NCBI GenBank assembly: GCA_045639325.1
Contig: JAZUCU010000035.1
Span: forward strand, 62,001 to 126,000
Direction: 5' to 3'
Source of the DNA: RGIG8244 sp045639325
GTDB lineage: Bacteria; Verrucomicrobiota; Lentisphaeria; Victivallales; UBA1829
DNA: 64,000 nt
This document shows positions 34,307 through 43,235 of this stretch, piece by piece (position 1 is the stretch's first letter; each line of letters begins with the position of its first letter). The notes under the pieces are model-generated. The model did not search any database and had not been told where the DNA came from. It saw only the letters and a program-made list of their open reading frames with translations. The translations under genes were made by a program, and so were the position numbers.

Positions 34307-34749
34307 GACTTCATGATATCCAAGTGACTCCCGGTTCCCGCAAAGTGAGACATCGTGTTGGTCGCGGTGACGGCTCCGGTTGGGGCGGCACAGCAGGACG
34401 CGGTGAAAAAGGTCAGAAGTCCCGTACTGGTGCTTCCATCCGTCATCACTTTGAAGGTGGTCAGACACCTTCTTTCCGCCGGATCCCGAAACGTGGTTTC
34501 AACAGTGGCATCAAAGAAATCTTCAACGTTGTCAACATTGACATGTTGGAAAAGACTTTCGAAGCAGGTGCTGAAGTGACATCTGACGTTCTCCGTCAGA
34601 AAGGTCTGATCGGCAAAGCTGTTGCTCCGCTGAAGATCCTGGGCAATGGAGAGATCTCCAAAGCTCTGACCGTCAAAGCAGAAAAATTCTCTGCTTCTGC
34701 AAAATCCAAAATTGAAGCGGCTGGCGGTAAAGCAGAAGAGATTGCCTGA
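34303..34749 (+). CDS. rplO: 50S ribosomal protein L15
   Basis: 148 aa. MRLHDIQVTPGSRKVRHRVGRGDGSGWGGTAGRGEKGQKSR-type glycine/basic start in which GRGDGSGWGGTAGRG is diagnostic; FRRIPKRGFNS follows. Overlaps rpsE by four bases. Confidence 0.96.
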   Translation: MRLHDIQVTPGSRKVRHRVGRGDGSGWGGTAGRGEKGQKSRTGASIRHHFEGGQTPSFRRIPKRGFNSGIKEIFNVVNIDMLEKTFEAGAEVTSDVLRQKGLIGKAVAPLKILGNGEISKALTVKAEKFSASAKSKIEAAGGKAEEIA

Positions 34750-34797
34750 ACCATCCGCTCTTAACGGGCGCCTTGTCGCGCCGGGAAACGAGGAACA

Positions 34798-36165
34798 ATG
34801 TTTAAAGCATTTATCAATTCCTTCAAGGTCAAGGAACTTCGTGACCGTATTCTGTTCACGGCTGGTATTATCATACTGTGCCGTATCGCGGCTAACATTC
34901 CTTGTCCGGGTGTGGATACTTACAATCTTTCCCTGTATTTCGACAAAGCGGTTCAAGACAATCCTGCCGGTCAGCTGATGGGCATGTTTGACCTGTTCAC
35001 CGGGGGCGCACTCCAGAAGTTCGCCGTTGGTGCATTGGGGATCATGCCCTACATCTCTGCGTCAATTATTATGCAGTTGCTCGTTCCGGTTCTTCCTTCT
35101 CTTGAAAAACTCAAACGTGAAGGTGAACCGGGATACAACAAAATCAACCAGTATACCCGTTACCTGACGATCATTATCTGTATCGTTCAGGGTGCTATGG
35201 CTGCTATGGCAATGGTCAATCCCTCCCGTTTGGGATTGCCTGAGCCGGTTGCCGGACATCCGTTGGTTCCGGGTGCAGGTCCGGGGTTTGTGATCATGTC
35301 AGTTATCATTCTGACATGTGGAACAATGGTCCTGATGTGGCTGGGGGAACGCATTACAGAAAAAGGTATCGGGAACGGTGTATCACTGATCATCACGATC
35401 GGTATTATCGACCGTCTTCCCCAGGCTGTTATTTCCCTGTATGAAATGGCTGTCGGCGGTCAGACTGCTGCAGGCGGTAAATTCCGTGCTGTGCATCTGC
35501 TGCTGCTGATCATTATCTTTGCGGTTGTAACTGCCATGACCATTGTCCTGACGCAGGGCGTGCGGAAGATTCCGATTCAGATGGCACGCAAAACAGTCGG
35601 CAACAAATTCTCCGGTGGCAATACATTCCTTCCCTTGAAGGTTAATTTCCCCGGTGTTATGCCGATCATCTTTGCCGGTGCGATTCTGATGTTTCCGCCG
35701 ATGCTGTTCCAGTTTGCACCCTGGGATTGGGTGCGTGGACTTGCCGTTTATTTCGCTCACGAATCTTATTCCTACATGGTAATCTATGGATTGCTCATCC
35801 TGGCTTTCTCCTACTTCTGGGTGGCCAACATGTTCAATCCGGTTCAGATTTCTGATAACCTGAAAAAAGAAAGTGCCTATATCCCCGGTATCCGTCCCGG
35901 AAAGCCCACTGCGGACTTCCTCGACAATACTATGACACGCGTCACCTTTGCCGGTGCGGTGTTCCTGCTTGGCCTTTCTATTTTCCCCATGCTTCTCACA
36001 AAATGGATGACCGTTCCTTATTCTGTTGCCAGTTTCTTTGGCGGCACAAGCTTGCTGATTATTGTCGGTGTTACCATTGACACACTCAGCCAGATGGAAT
36101 CTCACCTTGTGATGAAGAACTATGACGGCTTCCTCAAACGCGGCCGTTTGCGCGGAAGAAGATAA
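34798..36165 (+). CDS. secY: Protein translocase subunit SecY
   Basis: 455 aa, ten membrane segments. MFKAFINSFKVKELRDRILFT, the plug-region GALQKFAVGALGIMPYISASIIMQLL, and PGIRPGKPTADFLDNTMTR are SecY motifs. It forms the Sec channel used by the many signal-peptide proteins of this window. A small GGCGC/GCGCC hairpin (34767-34782) sits just before its ribosome-binding site and might tune translation relative to rplO. Last gene of the block; terminator at 36193-36223. adk, map, infA and the alpha-operon genes do not follow. Confidence 0.97.
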   Translation: MFKAFINSFKVKELRDRILFTAGIIILCRIAANIPCPGVDTYNLSLYFDKAVQDNPAGQLMGMFDLFTGGALQKFAVGALGIMPYISASIIMQLLVPVLPSLEKLKREGEPGYNKINQYTRYLTIIICIVQGAMAAMAMVNPSRLGLPEPVAGHPLVPGAGPGFVIMSVIILTCGTMVLMWLGERITEKGIGNGVSLIITIGIIDRLPQAVISLYEMAVGGQTAAGGKFRAVHLLLLIIIFAVVTAMTIVLTQGVRKIPIQMARKTVGNKFSGGNTFLPLKVNFPGVMPIIFAGAILMFPPMLFQFAPWDWVRGLAVYFAHESYSYMVIYGLLILAFSYFWVANMFNPVQISDNLKKESAYIPGIRPGKPTADFLDNTMTRVTFAGAVFLLGLSIFPMLLTKWMTVPYSVASFFGGTSLLIIVGVTIDTLSQMESHLVMKNYDGFLKRGRLRGRR

Positions 36166-36192
36166 TCCGTTCTACAAGCGAATAGATTTCCA

Positions 36193-36223
36193 GACTCACT
36201 CTTAACGGAGTGGGTCTTTTTTT
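36193..36223 (+). terminator. Terminator of the ribosomal protein-secY block
   Basis: GACTCACTC pairs with GAGTGGGTC (one G-T pair) around six bases, followed by a seven-T run. Confidence 0.9.
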
Positions 36224-36388
36224 GTATCTTCATTCCGGTTTCCGGGGCGTGCTGATGACTGGTAGATATTATGCTTGAGGAATAACCTGTGTTTTTATGC
36301 CGTTTGCAGGCTTATGACTGCGTAATAATATGTCAGGGCACAATCATCCCCGAGTCAAGTTGTTTCCCGGGGAGAGAAGGGGATAAAA

Positions 36389-37705
36389 TTACTTTTGCAG
36401 CGTGCGAATCATTTCTGCACGTGAGGGGCGGAGTTGAGTGGAGCTCAAAAGGGGTCTGACGGTTTTGAGTGCTTTCAATTCGGCCTGTTTCTCACTGCTT
36501 CCGGTGCGGACATAGCGTGCTTTTACGCTTTCGTAATATTCTTTTTGTGAATCCGTCATAGCGTTCATGCACTGCTGTACTTTTTCTGCAGAGACGTTTT
36601 TTGCACTGTCAGCGGGGAAGATGGAGTTGTAGTGGTTCCCCATGTGTTCCGCGAGTTGTTCATCGCTCATGCGATTGAGTTTTGTTTTTTCTTCTGCGGA
36701 GAGTGCACGTGCTTTGGCATCTTTTGCAGCCTGTTCTTTCAGCTGTTCTCTTTCTTTTGCTTTTTTAGCCTGATCCTGCTGCTGTTTCTTTTTCTGTTCT
36801 TCTCTTTTTTTCTGCTGTTGTGCGCGTTTTTCCTGATCGCGACGTGCCCGGAGTTCGTTGCTGAATTTTTTCAATATCCGATCAATATTCTGCATGGCGT
36901 GACGCATATCGGACTTGAGAACCGTCATGCGCTTTTCTTCTTTGCCACCTTTTGCCAGTTTATTGTAATTGCTGTTCAAGCTGACATCGACGACCCCGGT
37001 TGTTTTTCTTACTGCGCTGTAATAGGAGAGCAGAACGCGTGTTTCTGTGTGAATGTTATTATATTTGACGAGTTCCGGCATCCGTTCTTCCAGAATTTTC
37101 TGTACTTTCTGTGATGTCTGAAGCATCAGATAGAATCTCTTATCGAACAGATATCCCCAAGCGTAGTTGTTGGAATACTGATCGATTTTATCGGAAATCT
37201 CGCGGAAATAGTGGAACATTCTGATATACTGATAGACAGGAATCCATTCTTTCAAAATGTCGGAGGTCGGGAACTCATGAAGTCCTGCCTCGCGCATTGT
37301 TTTGAAATCGTTTGAGAGCAGAATAAACAAATGTCCGACGGAGATATCATCCATCCGCATAGCGGAGCCGGCGACTTTTTTCCGTTTTACGCCTTCGCGT
37401 CTGTCGTATCCTTTGAGATTGATTTGCCGGATGAGTAAATCGGCATATTTATCAAACATCAAGTCATCGCCGAGATTATTTTCTTTGATTTTCTGCTGCA
37501 GAACGACTGATTTTTCTTTGAAATCTTTCAGTGCTTGAGTGAATTCTGCATATCGAACGGAATTTTCATCGAGCTTGCGGACATGCCAGTAAACGCGTGT
37601 CATTTTGTGATACGGTTCCCAGGCCTGCCAGTACGTTTTTGTTTCACCGCAGAGATGAGAAAAAGCCAAAGTTGCAAGGAGAGAGATCAATGTTAATTTT
37701 TTCAT
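36389..37705 (-). CDS. Secreted protein with Lys/Gln/Glu-rich coiled coil, unknown function
   Basis: 438 aa from ATG 37705 (GGAGGTG six bases before; a GTG three codons upstream is inside that site). MKKLTLISLLATLAFSHLCGE is a signal peptide. Residues ~30-285 look helical with scattered Tyr/Trp; ~290-345 is a highly charged coiled coil (AQQQKKREEQKKKQQQDQ); the C-terminal 100 residues are helical. No known domain recognised. It follows dapB by 60 bases. Confidence 0.7.
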   Translation of the reverse strand: MKKLTLISLLATLAFSHLCGETKTYWQAWEPYHKMTRVYWHVRKLDENSVRYAEFTQALKDFKEKSVVLQQKIKENNLGDDLMFDKYADLLIRQINLKGYDRREGVKRKKVAGSAMRMDDISVGHLFILLSNDFKTMREAGLHEFPTSDILKEWIPVYQYIRMFHYFREISDKIDQYSNNYAWGYLFDKRFYLMLQTSQKVQKILEERMPELVKYNNIHTETRVLLSYYSAVRKTTGVVDVSLNSNYNKLAKGGKEEKRMTVLKSDMRHAMQNIDRILKKFSNELRARRDQEKRAQQQKKREEQKKKQQQDQAKKAKEREQLKEQAAKDAKARALSAEEKTKLNRMSDEQLAEHMGNHYNSIFPADSAKNVSAEKVQQCMNAMTDSQKEYYESVKARYVRTGSSEKQAELKALKTVRPLLSSTQLRPSRAEMIRTLQK

Positions 37706-37765
37706 GAGAAACACCTCCGGTTATATGTTTTTTCCAACTCTGCGATGAACAGAATTTTATGATTC

Positions 37766-38599
37766 TTATGCTTCTTCCGCGGCTGCAGCGAGCATTTCAG
37801 CCAGGACGTCCTGCATGCTGAATATGCGTCCGCCTTCCTGTACGTCCGCGATAAATCTTGCGGCACGCAAAGCACCGCGGGCAAAGGTATCTCTGCTGGA
37901 TGCGCGGTGAATCAATTCAATTCTTTCGCCTTCGGAAGCGAACATGACGGTATGATCACCGACGATATCGCCACCGCGGATGGAGTGCACGCCGATTTCC
38001 TGAGTGGTTCTTGCGCCGACAATGCCGACTCTGCCATGTCTGAGATCTTCATCAATGGAGAGTTTGCGGGAAGCGCAGAGAATCTGAGCGAGCGTCATAG
38101 CGGTACCGCTGGGGGCATCTTTTTTCTTGTTGTGGTGTGCTTCGATGACTTCGATATCGAAATCGTCGGGGAGAATACGAGCGGTCAATTCGGAGAGATA
38201 GAAGAGGAGGTTCACGCCGACGCTGTAGTTGGTGGAGAGAACGATTCTGCCGCCCTGCTGTGCGAGTGCATTGATTTCTTCCAGGTCCTGTTCTGTGAGA
38301 GCGGTGGTACCGATGACGATACCGAGGCCGTGTTCGACAGCGAGTTTCACGTTATTGAGCACATTGCCGGTGGAGAAATCGACAATCACATCGGCATTAT
38401 TGAGAGCGATATCCATATCTTCGAGGATCGGCACATTGAGTTCGCCGACGCCTGCAACACTGCCGGCATCCTGTCCGATAAATTCGGAACCGGGATATTC
38501 GGTAGCTCCGACGAGTTTCAGATCATTGTCCATCGCGATATTGGCAACCAGACGGCGTCCCATACGCCCAGCGGCGCCGGTGATGATAACTTTCAGCAT
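37766..38599 (-). CDS. dapB: 4-hydroxy-tetrahydrodipicolinate reductase
   Basis: 277 aa. NAD(P)H-binding VIITGAAGRMGRR at the start, VIVDFSTGN in the middle, and the catalytic EAHHNKKKDAPSGTAMTLA. Makes tetrahydrodipicolinate for lysine and meso-diaminopimelate, hence for peptidoglycan. Expressed from the promoter at 38642-38670 and probably together with the secreted coiled-coil gene. Confidence 0.96.
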   Translation of the reverse strand: MLKVIITGAAGRMGRRLVANIAMDNDLKLVGATEYPGSEFIGQDAGSVAGVGELNVPILEDMDIALNNADVIVDFSTGNVLNNVKLAVEHGLGIVIGTTALTEQDLEEINALAQQGGRIVLSTNYSVGVNLLFYLSELTARILPDDFDIEVIEAHHNKKKDAPSGTAMTLAQILCASRKLSIDEDLRHGRVGIVGARTTQEIGVHSIRGGDIVGDHTVMFASEGERIELIHRASSRDTFARGALRAARFIADVQEGGRIFSMQDVLAEMLAAAAEEA

Positions 38600-38641
38600 G
38601 ATGAAATTCCTTTCGTTTTCTTATTGATGCTAAACTGTCGT

Positions 38642-38670
38642 AATATATCATGCAGAGAAAAAAGTTTCAA
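38642..38670 (-). promoter_or_regulatory. Promoter candidate for dapB
   Basis: Minus strand: TTGAAA, 17-base spacer, TATATT with TGA before it. Confidence 0.5.
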
Positions 38671-38774
38671 GAAAAAAATGTACGTTTTCTGATGAAAAAC
38701 CATAAAAACGGTATGAAAAATGAGGTGAAAACCATAAATTTTCAATTTTTTTTGAATTTTTTTGAATTTTCGAT

Positions 38775-38803
38775 TTGCATTTCTCAAATTTACGGATTAT
38801 AAT
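38775..38803 (+). promoter_or_regulatory. Promoter candidate for hpf
   Basis: TTGCAT, 17-base spacer, TATAAT (consensus -10). Gives a leader of ~65 bases. Confidence 0.6.
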
Positions 38804-38872
38804 GCTCCCAGAGAGATGCAAGAACGATAAAATCTCTCAAGAGAAGCAACCCTCAGCGAAAGGAGGTTTCTT

Positions 38873-39211
38873 ATGGAAATCACAGTCAGCGTCAGACACT
38901 TCGAACTCATCAATGAAGTCCGGGACTATGCCAAATCCGCGATTGAAGGAGCATTTGCGGAATTCCGGTTAAAAATCAGCCGCGCAGATCTGGTTCTCGA
39001 CATGCAGCGCAATATGACCAGCGCCTCCCTTTCGGTAGCAATTAAAGATTGTCCTGTCAGTGCAGTTTCCGCCGCCTATGACAATGTTTACAAAGCCATT
39101 GAAGAAGTGGTTGACAAATGTTCCACACAGGCCAGAAAGTACCTCGAAAAGAAGCAGGACCACAGATGCTGCTCTCTGAAAGAAGCAGAAGCCGCAAAAG
39201 CCGCTGAATAA
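38873..39211 (+). CDS. hpf: Ribosome hibernation promoting factor (short HPF/RaiA)
   Basis: 112 aa. EITVSVRHFELINEVRDYAKSAIEGAF, then LVLDMQRNMTSASLSVAIKD and VYKAIEEVVDKCSTQARKYLEKK, the beta-alpha-beta-beta-beta-alpha fold of HPF. It lacks the C-terminal dimerisation domain of long HPF, so would act as a short form that binds the 30S decoding centre in stationary phase. AAGGAGG gives a very strong ribosome-binding site. Single-gene unit with its own promoter and terminator. Confidence 0.9.
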   Translation: MEITVSVRHFELINEVRDYAKSAIEGAFAEFRLKISRADLVLDMQRNMTSASLSVAIKDCPVSAVSAAYDNVYKAIEEVVDKCSTQARKYLEKKQDHRCCSLKEAEAAKAAE

Positions 39212-39233
39212 TCTCAAGATTGAAAGGTAAAGC

Positions 39234-39270
39234 AAAACCCCGTACGGTGCGAAACTGTACGGGGTTTTTT
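39234..39270 (+). terminator. Terminator of hpf
   Basis: CCCCGTACGGT pairs with ACTGTACGGGG (one G-T), preceded by AAAA and followed by six T; the flanking A and T runs let it work in both directions, so it may also end the M14 gene. Confidence 0.9.
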
Positions 39271-39330
39271 CTGGTTTTTTATGAATTTTCTGTCAGGAAA
39301 ACTATCTGTATAGGGAACAGAGCATTTCTT

Positions 39331-40467
39331 TTATATTCTGAATGTCCGGTCAAATTCACAAATGGATTCGGCAATGGCCCTTCCCAGCCTGCGTACTGAA
39401 TCGGCGGAAAAGGTCATTTCGCCTGCGTTGGCGTAAGGAATTTCGATGCTGTTGGAAAACAATGCTTTCTGTTGCCGTCCCCATTCAGCAGTATTGAGTC
39501 CTTGGGTCCAGTTTTTATCTGTATTCCAGAGAGTGCCGTAGAGAACGTTGTTTTTGCTGAAGTGCGGTGTTTCCAGCGGGGAATTTTTTTCGAGTATTCC
39601 GGAAAAAATCTGCATGCGTCTTTCGTATTCCTTATCCAGGGGGCCGGGGAAATAGATCGTTTCGCTGTCGCCGCCGAAAAGCCATGGACAGTGCATATCC
39701 AGCATGAAAAAGATCTCTTTGCTCCCCAACAGTTTCTGAATAGCAGCGACTTCCGGATAGAGCGGACGTTCATTGTAATCGCGGTTGTGGTCATGGGGCC
39801 GCCGCATTTTTCCCTGATCGCCGTCCAGGACACCGTCTGTATCGGCGAATGGAACGGCATCGATCACATAATTTTTACGCATCATGCGTCCCAGGTCGTC
39901 GTCCCGCAAGGCACTTTCCAGTATCCCTTCCAGAGCATAGGTCGCCATCATTTCGCAGCAGTGGTGGCGTGACGAAAGGAAAATATACTTTTTAGGGGAA
40001 CTGTCGCTGCTGTCTTCGATATGAAGCTGTACGACTTCGCGGTTTTTGCGGGAACGGGTAAGCTCGCTGCGGGTGAGATACGGAGATCCTTTATGCCGTT
40101 CAAGAAAAGCCTCCAAATGAAGCTGCTGATACTGCATCCCGACACAAAAGATCACGCTGCTGCCGCGGGTACCGTCAAAGTAATAGGTGAAGTGTTCCCG
40201 TTTGGGACCGCTGACACATTCGCCGCCCAGCCATTCCCAGGTCGCTTCACCGTCATAACTGACGGCCGGTCCCCTGGAACCGCAGGCGTAACCATTGGTA
40301 AAATGAAAATGGTAAAGACCGATCTTATCAAAGTGGGCACGAAACGCCCAGTAAAACCAATCACATGCGGTATTCCGCAGATCCTTGGTCAGAATAATAT
40401 CAAACCCGTTGATGTCTTCGATGAAAACATTTCCACCCGGAATGGTGATATCGATTTTTACACTCAT
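39331..40467 (-). CDS. M14-family zinc carboxypeptidase-like protein
   Basis: 378 aa, no signal peptide. SSRHHCCEMMATYALEG carries the HxxE zinc pair, MLDMHCPWLFGG the third zinc His, and NRDYNE the substrate-binding Asn-Arg. The N-terminal ~130 residues are a beta-rich domain (YYFDGTRGSSVIFCVG), as in cytosolic carboxypeptidase-type M14 enzymes. The substrate may be a peptide tail or an acyl/amino-acid conjugate. It lies 99 bases downstream of the PHP-like gene, last of the 46630-to-39331 group. Confidence 0.8.
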   Translation of the reverse strand: MSVKIDITIPGGNVFIEDINGFDIILTKDLRNTACDWFYWAFRAHFDKIGLYHFHFTNGYACGSRGPAVSYDGEATWEWLGGECVSGPKREHFTYYFDGTRGSSVIFCVGMQYQQLHLEAFLERHKGSPYLTRSELTRSRKNREVVQLHIEDSSDSSPKKYIFLSSRHHCCEMMATYALEGILESALRDDDLGRMMRKNYVIDAVPFADTDGVLDGDQGKMRRPHDHNRDYNERPLYPEVAAIQKLLGSKEIFFMLDMHCPWLFGGDSETIYFPGPLDKEYERRMQIFSGILEKNSPLETPHFSKNNVLYGTLWNTDKNWTQGLNTAEWGRQQKALFSNSIEIPYANAGEMTFSADSVRRLGRAIAESICEFDRTFRI

Positions 40468-40566
40468 TGTAACAATTTCTCCATATTTTACAGTGAAGTT
40501 CCGCTCAGTTTTTGCACAAACCGTCGAAGAACCGTTTTTTCATGTCTTTGTATTGAGTGGATCCGG

Positions 40567-42333
40567 TCAGCTGATAAAGAACGGATTGGCAATCAGGTGG
40601 GCTTTTTTGCCTCTGACTTCAATACGCAGGAAGCGTTTACAGGTCAAGCCTGCGGTTGATATGACCGTGTCCACTTTTCTTCCGTCGCCTTCCGGAACAT
40701 AGACCGATATGAGTTGATCATCGGCATACAATTCGACTGCGGTCAATGCTTCCGGTGCGGAAAGTTGGACGCGGATGCCTTGTGTCATCTGCTCAGCGGG
40801 AACGGTATCGCCGGGGAGATGATCATTGATCCGGATGTCGGCAGAATCGACACCGAATCCGGGGATGACGTGTCCCGCTTTCACTGCTTTGACAAGATTT
40901 TCCAGTGTGGGTGCACCATCGTACCAGATGAAATTGAACACCGGATTTGCGCGGAGCCGTTCGATGCCCCACATATCGACGGATGCCATCAGGGTGATGT
41001 GTGAGCCATCGAGCCAGGCCTGTTCCTGATCCGTGCCGCGGAAAGGACGCCGTTCGATTTCGCCATTTTTGAATTTGACGTTTTCGAAATCGTAGGTATC
41101 GACAGCATCAAAATCATATTTTCTCCAATAGGGAGTAGTCGGGTGTGTGACGCAGGAGACGCCGCCCTGTTTCTTGATATGCTCCAGTGCGCCTTTCACA
41201 TATTCTTCCAAATCGCCTTCATCGAAAATGGTGCGTGTGAATTCATCGGAACAGGAGATATCGCCCATTGCCAGAATGTGATAAATGTTCGGCAGTTTGC
41301 TGCCGTCGAAATTGAACGGATGATATTCCATGCCGGGGAGAATGGTCACTTTATCATCGCAATATTTTTCATATTCAGGCTTGTTGAGATAACTGAGCGC
41401 ATCTTTGAAACCGATCACGCCGACATCAAACTTCAATTCGCGCATAGCACCGGCAATCCCGCCGAAATGGTTGTCTGCTGCGAACCAGTCGAGAGAATGC
41501 AGATGGGTGATCGTTCTGCGCCATCCGGGTGTGGTGTTATCCTTGGCCTTCGGCAAATCCGGGACGACGGGTGCCGGGAGTTTTTCTTTGAACCGGCGGA
41601 AATGTTCCAGTGTGTTTTCAGCAAAACGAGCCCAGAACTTGAAGACTTTTCCTGTGGGATCCTTCTTTGTTTCCGGGAAGAGGAGTTGACTCCAGAAGAA
41701 CAAGCCATCGCCATAAGTCCGCTGCATGATCAATGCACTGTCGTTGATCGGCATGGAAGGGTCAACGTAACTGCCGAGGATTTCCCAGCCATCGGTATCG
41801 GTGATGGCGGAAAGGGCGCAAGTCGTGACTTCCCGCGGAGGCAGCTGTTTGACGGCACAGAAGGAATCGGTATCCAACTTCCAGTATACCATTTCATCCA
41901 TTGTGATGCGGTTCGGCACGTTGAATAATACCTTGCCGGCTTCTTCGGGGATGGGCAGGAGATAACTGGTGGAAGGCGGCTCATCCTGCAGTGTGGAGTA
42001 ATACCGGTTGACCAGCAGCGGGCGTCCGGCTTCCACGGGCAGGAAACAGGGATTGCAGCGGAAATGATCCTGATGCAGAATCCAGCAGATGCCGCCGCGT
42101 TTGACGAAACTGTGGAAATAATTTCTGTCGTTTTCGATACAGTCGTTGACGGCATTCTGATTGATGATGAGGATATCGAGATTTTCCAGATATCCTTTTT
42201 TCCGATAATCAACATCGGCGACATCGAGCCCGAGTTCGCGGAGCATCATGCCGAGATGATACTCCATTTTGAACCAGTGCTGCCAGATGCCGATACGCAA
42301 ATTTGTTTTCATAGGTCTTGCTGAAACTCTCAT
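40567..42333 (-). CDS. Two-domain protein: GATase-like N-terminus plus PHP-type metal hydrolase
   Basis: 588 aa, no signal peptide. Residues ~8-260 resemble a class I glutamine-amidotransferase-like or ThuA-like fold (RIGIWQHWF, LDILIINQNAV, FVKRGGICWILHQD). Residues ~280-500 look like a PHP or related barrel: ITHLHSLDW with the HxH pair, LPGMEYHPF, SCVTHPTTP and GSHITLMAS would supply metal ligands. The C-terminus is a small beta domain. Its start overlaps the previous stop (TAATG); an alternative ATG lies seven codons in. Substrate unknown; cytoplasmic by sequence. Confidence 0.6.
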   Translation of the reverse strand: MRVSARPMKTNLRIGIWQHWFKMEYHLGMMLRELGLDVADVDYRKKGYLENLDILIINQNAVNDCIENDRNYFHSFVKRGGICWILHQDHFRCNPCFLPVEAGRPLLVNRYYSTLQDEPPSTSYLLPIPEEAGKVLFNVPNRITMDEMVYWKLDTDSFCAVKQLPPREVTTCALSAITDTDGWEILGSYVDPSMPINDSALIMQRTYGDGLFFWSQLLFPETKKDPTGKVFKFWARFAENTLEHFRRFKEKLPAPVVPDLPKAKDNTTPGWRRTITHLHSLDWFAADNHFGGIAGAMRELKFDVGVIGFKDALSYLNKPEYEKYCDDKVTILPGMEYHPFNFDGSKLPNIYHILAMGDISCSDEFTRTIFDEGDLEEYVKGALEHIKKQGGVSCVTHPTTPYWRKYDFDAVDTYDFENVKFKNGEIERRPFRGTDQEQAWLDGSHITLMASVDMWGIERLRANPVFNFIWYDGAPTLENLVKAVKAGHVIPGFGVDSADIRINDHLPGDTVPAEQMTQGIRVQLSAPEALTAVELYADDQLISVYVPEGDGRKVDTVISTAGLTCKRFLRIEVRGKKAHLIANPFFIS

Positions 42334-43232
42334 TATTTAAGGGTAAATGCGCTCTGTTCTTTTTTGAATTTTTCAAAGAATGCGTTGTTGGACATTCCCT
42401 GGCGGGGCTGCCACAAACCGACGGTGTATTCTTTGAAATCGAGGGGCAGTTCGATTCGGAGATTTGTTTTCCAGTCATCCGTCAAGCCCAGTTTTGCGGA
42501 TTTGACCGGTGCATTGCCGAGGACGATCAGGCAGGGACCCTGACCTTTATCTTTTGCGGAACCGTCATTGATCAGGTCATAAAATGCGATATATTTATCT
42601 GCCGCAGTCAAATCCTGATACTTTGCAGCCTGGTCGATGGTACGGGCCGCGGTCTGTGCTTTTCTCTGATATCCGCCCTGGAAGACGACTTTACCGTTTT
42701 TCTTGAGGATATTGGAGATAATGCAGTTAAGATCCAGCCGGATGCTCTTGTACGGGGTTACGCTCTTTTCGGGAACGATCCGGAACCAGATTACGGGGGA
42801 ATCGGGACGCATATAGAAGTACAGACGGAGTTTTGCTCCATCGAAATTGTACAGGAGAGAACCGCCTTTTTTATCGCCATCCTGCCATGCAACCATATCA
42901 TCCGCTTTCAACTGAAGTTTGCGGTCGGTGATGCCGTTAACGGTGAGAGTGAGGAAGCTGACGTGTGCGGAGAAGCCGTAATTTCCGCAATCAAGCTGTA
43001 CTTTACGTTCCTGCTGCAGTTTTGCGTTGGGCTTTGTGAGAAGTGCGCGGAAGGAAAAGAATCCGTGCTGGTTATGAATCCGGATGGCTTTCCGGACGGC
43101 AATGGTTTCCGGCTTGTATACATTGGGGGCATTTTCGACTGTGACCTGTACGGGCAACTGTTTCTGCTGTGCCATGCATACGGTGCTGCCGAGGATGACT
43201 GCTGTTGAGAGGATAAGGGTTGTGAGTTTCAT
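42333..43232 (-). CDS. Secreted protein of unknown function
   Basis: 299 aa. MKLTTLILSTAVILGSTVCMA is a signal peptide. The mature part is beta-rich (FSAHVSFLTLTVNGI, LRLYFYMRPDSPVIWFRIVP) and may be a carbohydrate-binding or sandwich domain. Starts 3 bases after the DUF4838 gene and overlaps the next gene, so it is firmly part of this operon. No family recognised. Confidence 0.65.
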   Translation of the reverse strand: MKLTTLILSTAVILGSTVCMAQQKQLPVQVTVENAPNVYKPETIAVRKAIRIHNQHGFFSFRALLTKPNAKLQQERKVQLDCGNYGFSAHVSFLTLTVNGITDRKLQLKADDMVAWQDGDKKGGSLLYNFDGAKLRLYFYMRPDSPVIWFRIVPEKSVTPYKSIRLDLNCIISNILKKNGKVVFQGGYQRKAQTAARTIDQAAKYQDLTAADKYIAFYDLINDGSAKDKGQGPCLIVLGNAPVKSAKLGLTDDWKTNLRIELPLDFKEYTVGLWQPRQGMSNNAFFEKFKKEQSAFTLK

Positions 43233-43235
43233 GTT

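Noticed and set aside
40509..40566. Coding-looking tail after the PHP-like gene, ending KDMKKRFFDGLCKN before a stop, in another frame
   Set aside because: The PHP-like protein already ends in a natural way; no start or ribosome-binding site serves the extra stretch. A frameshift is possible but not supported.
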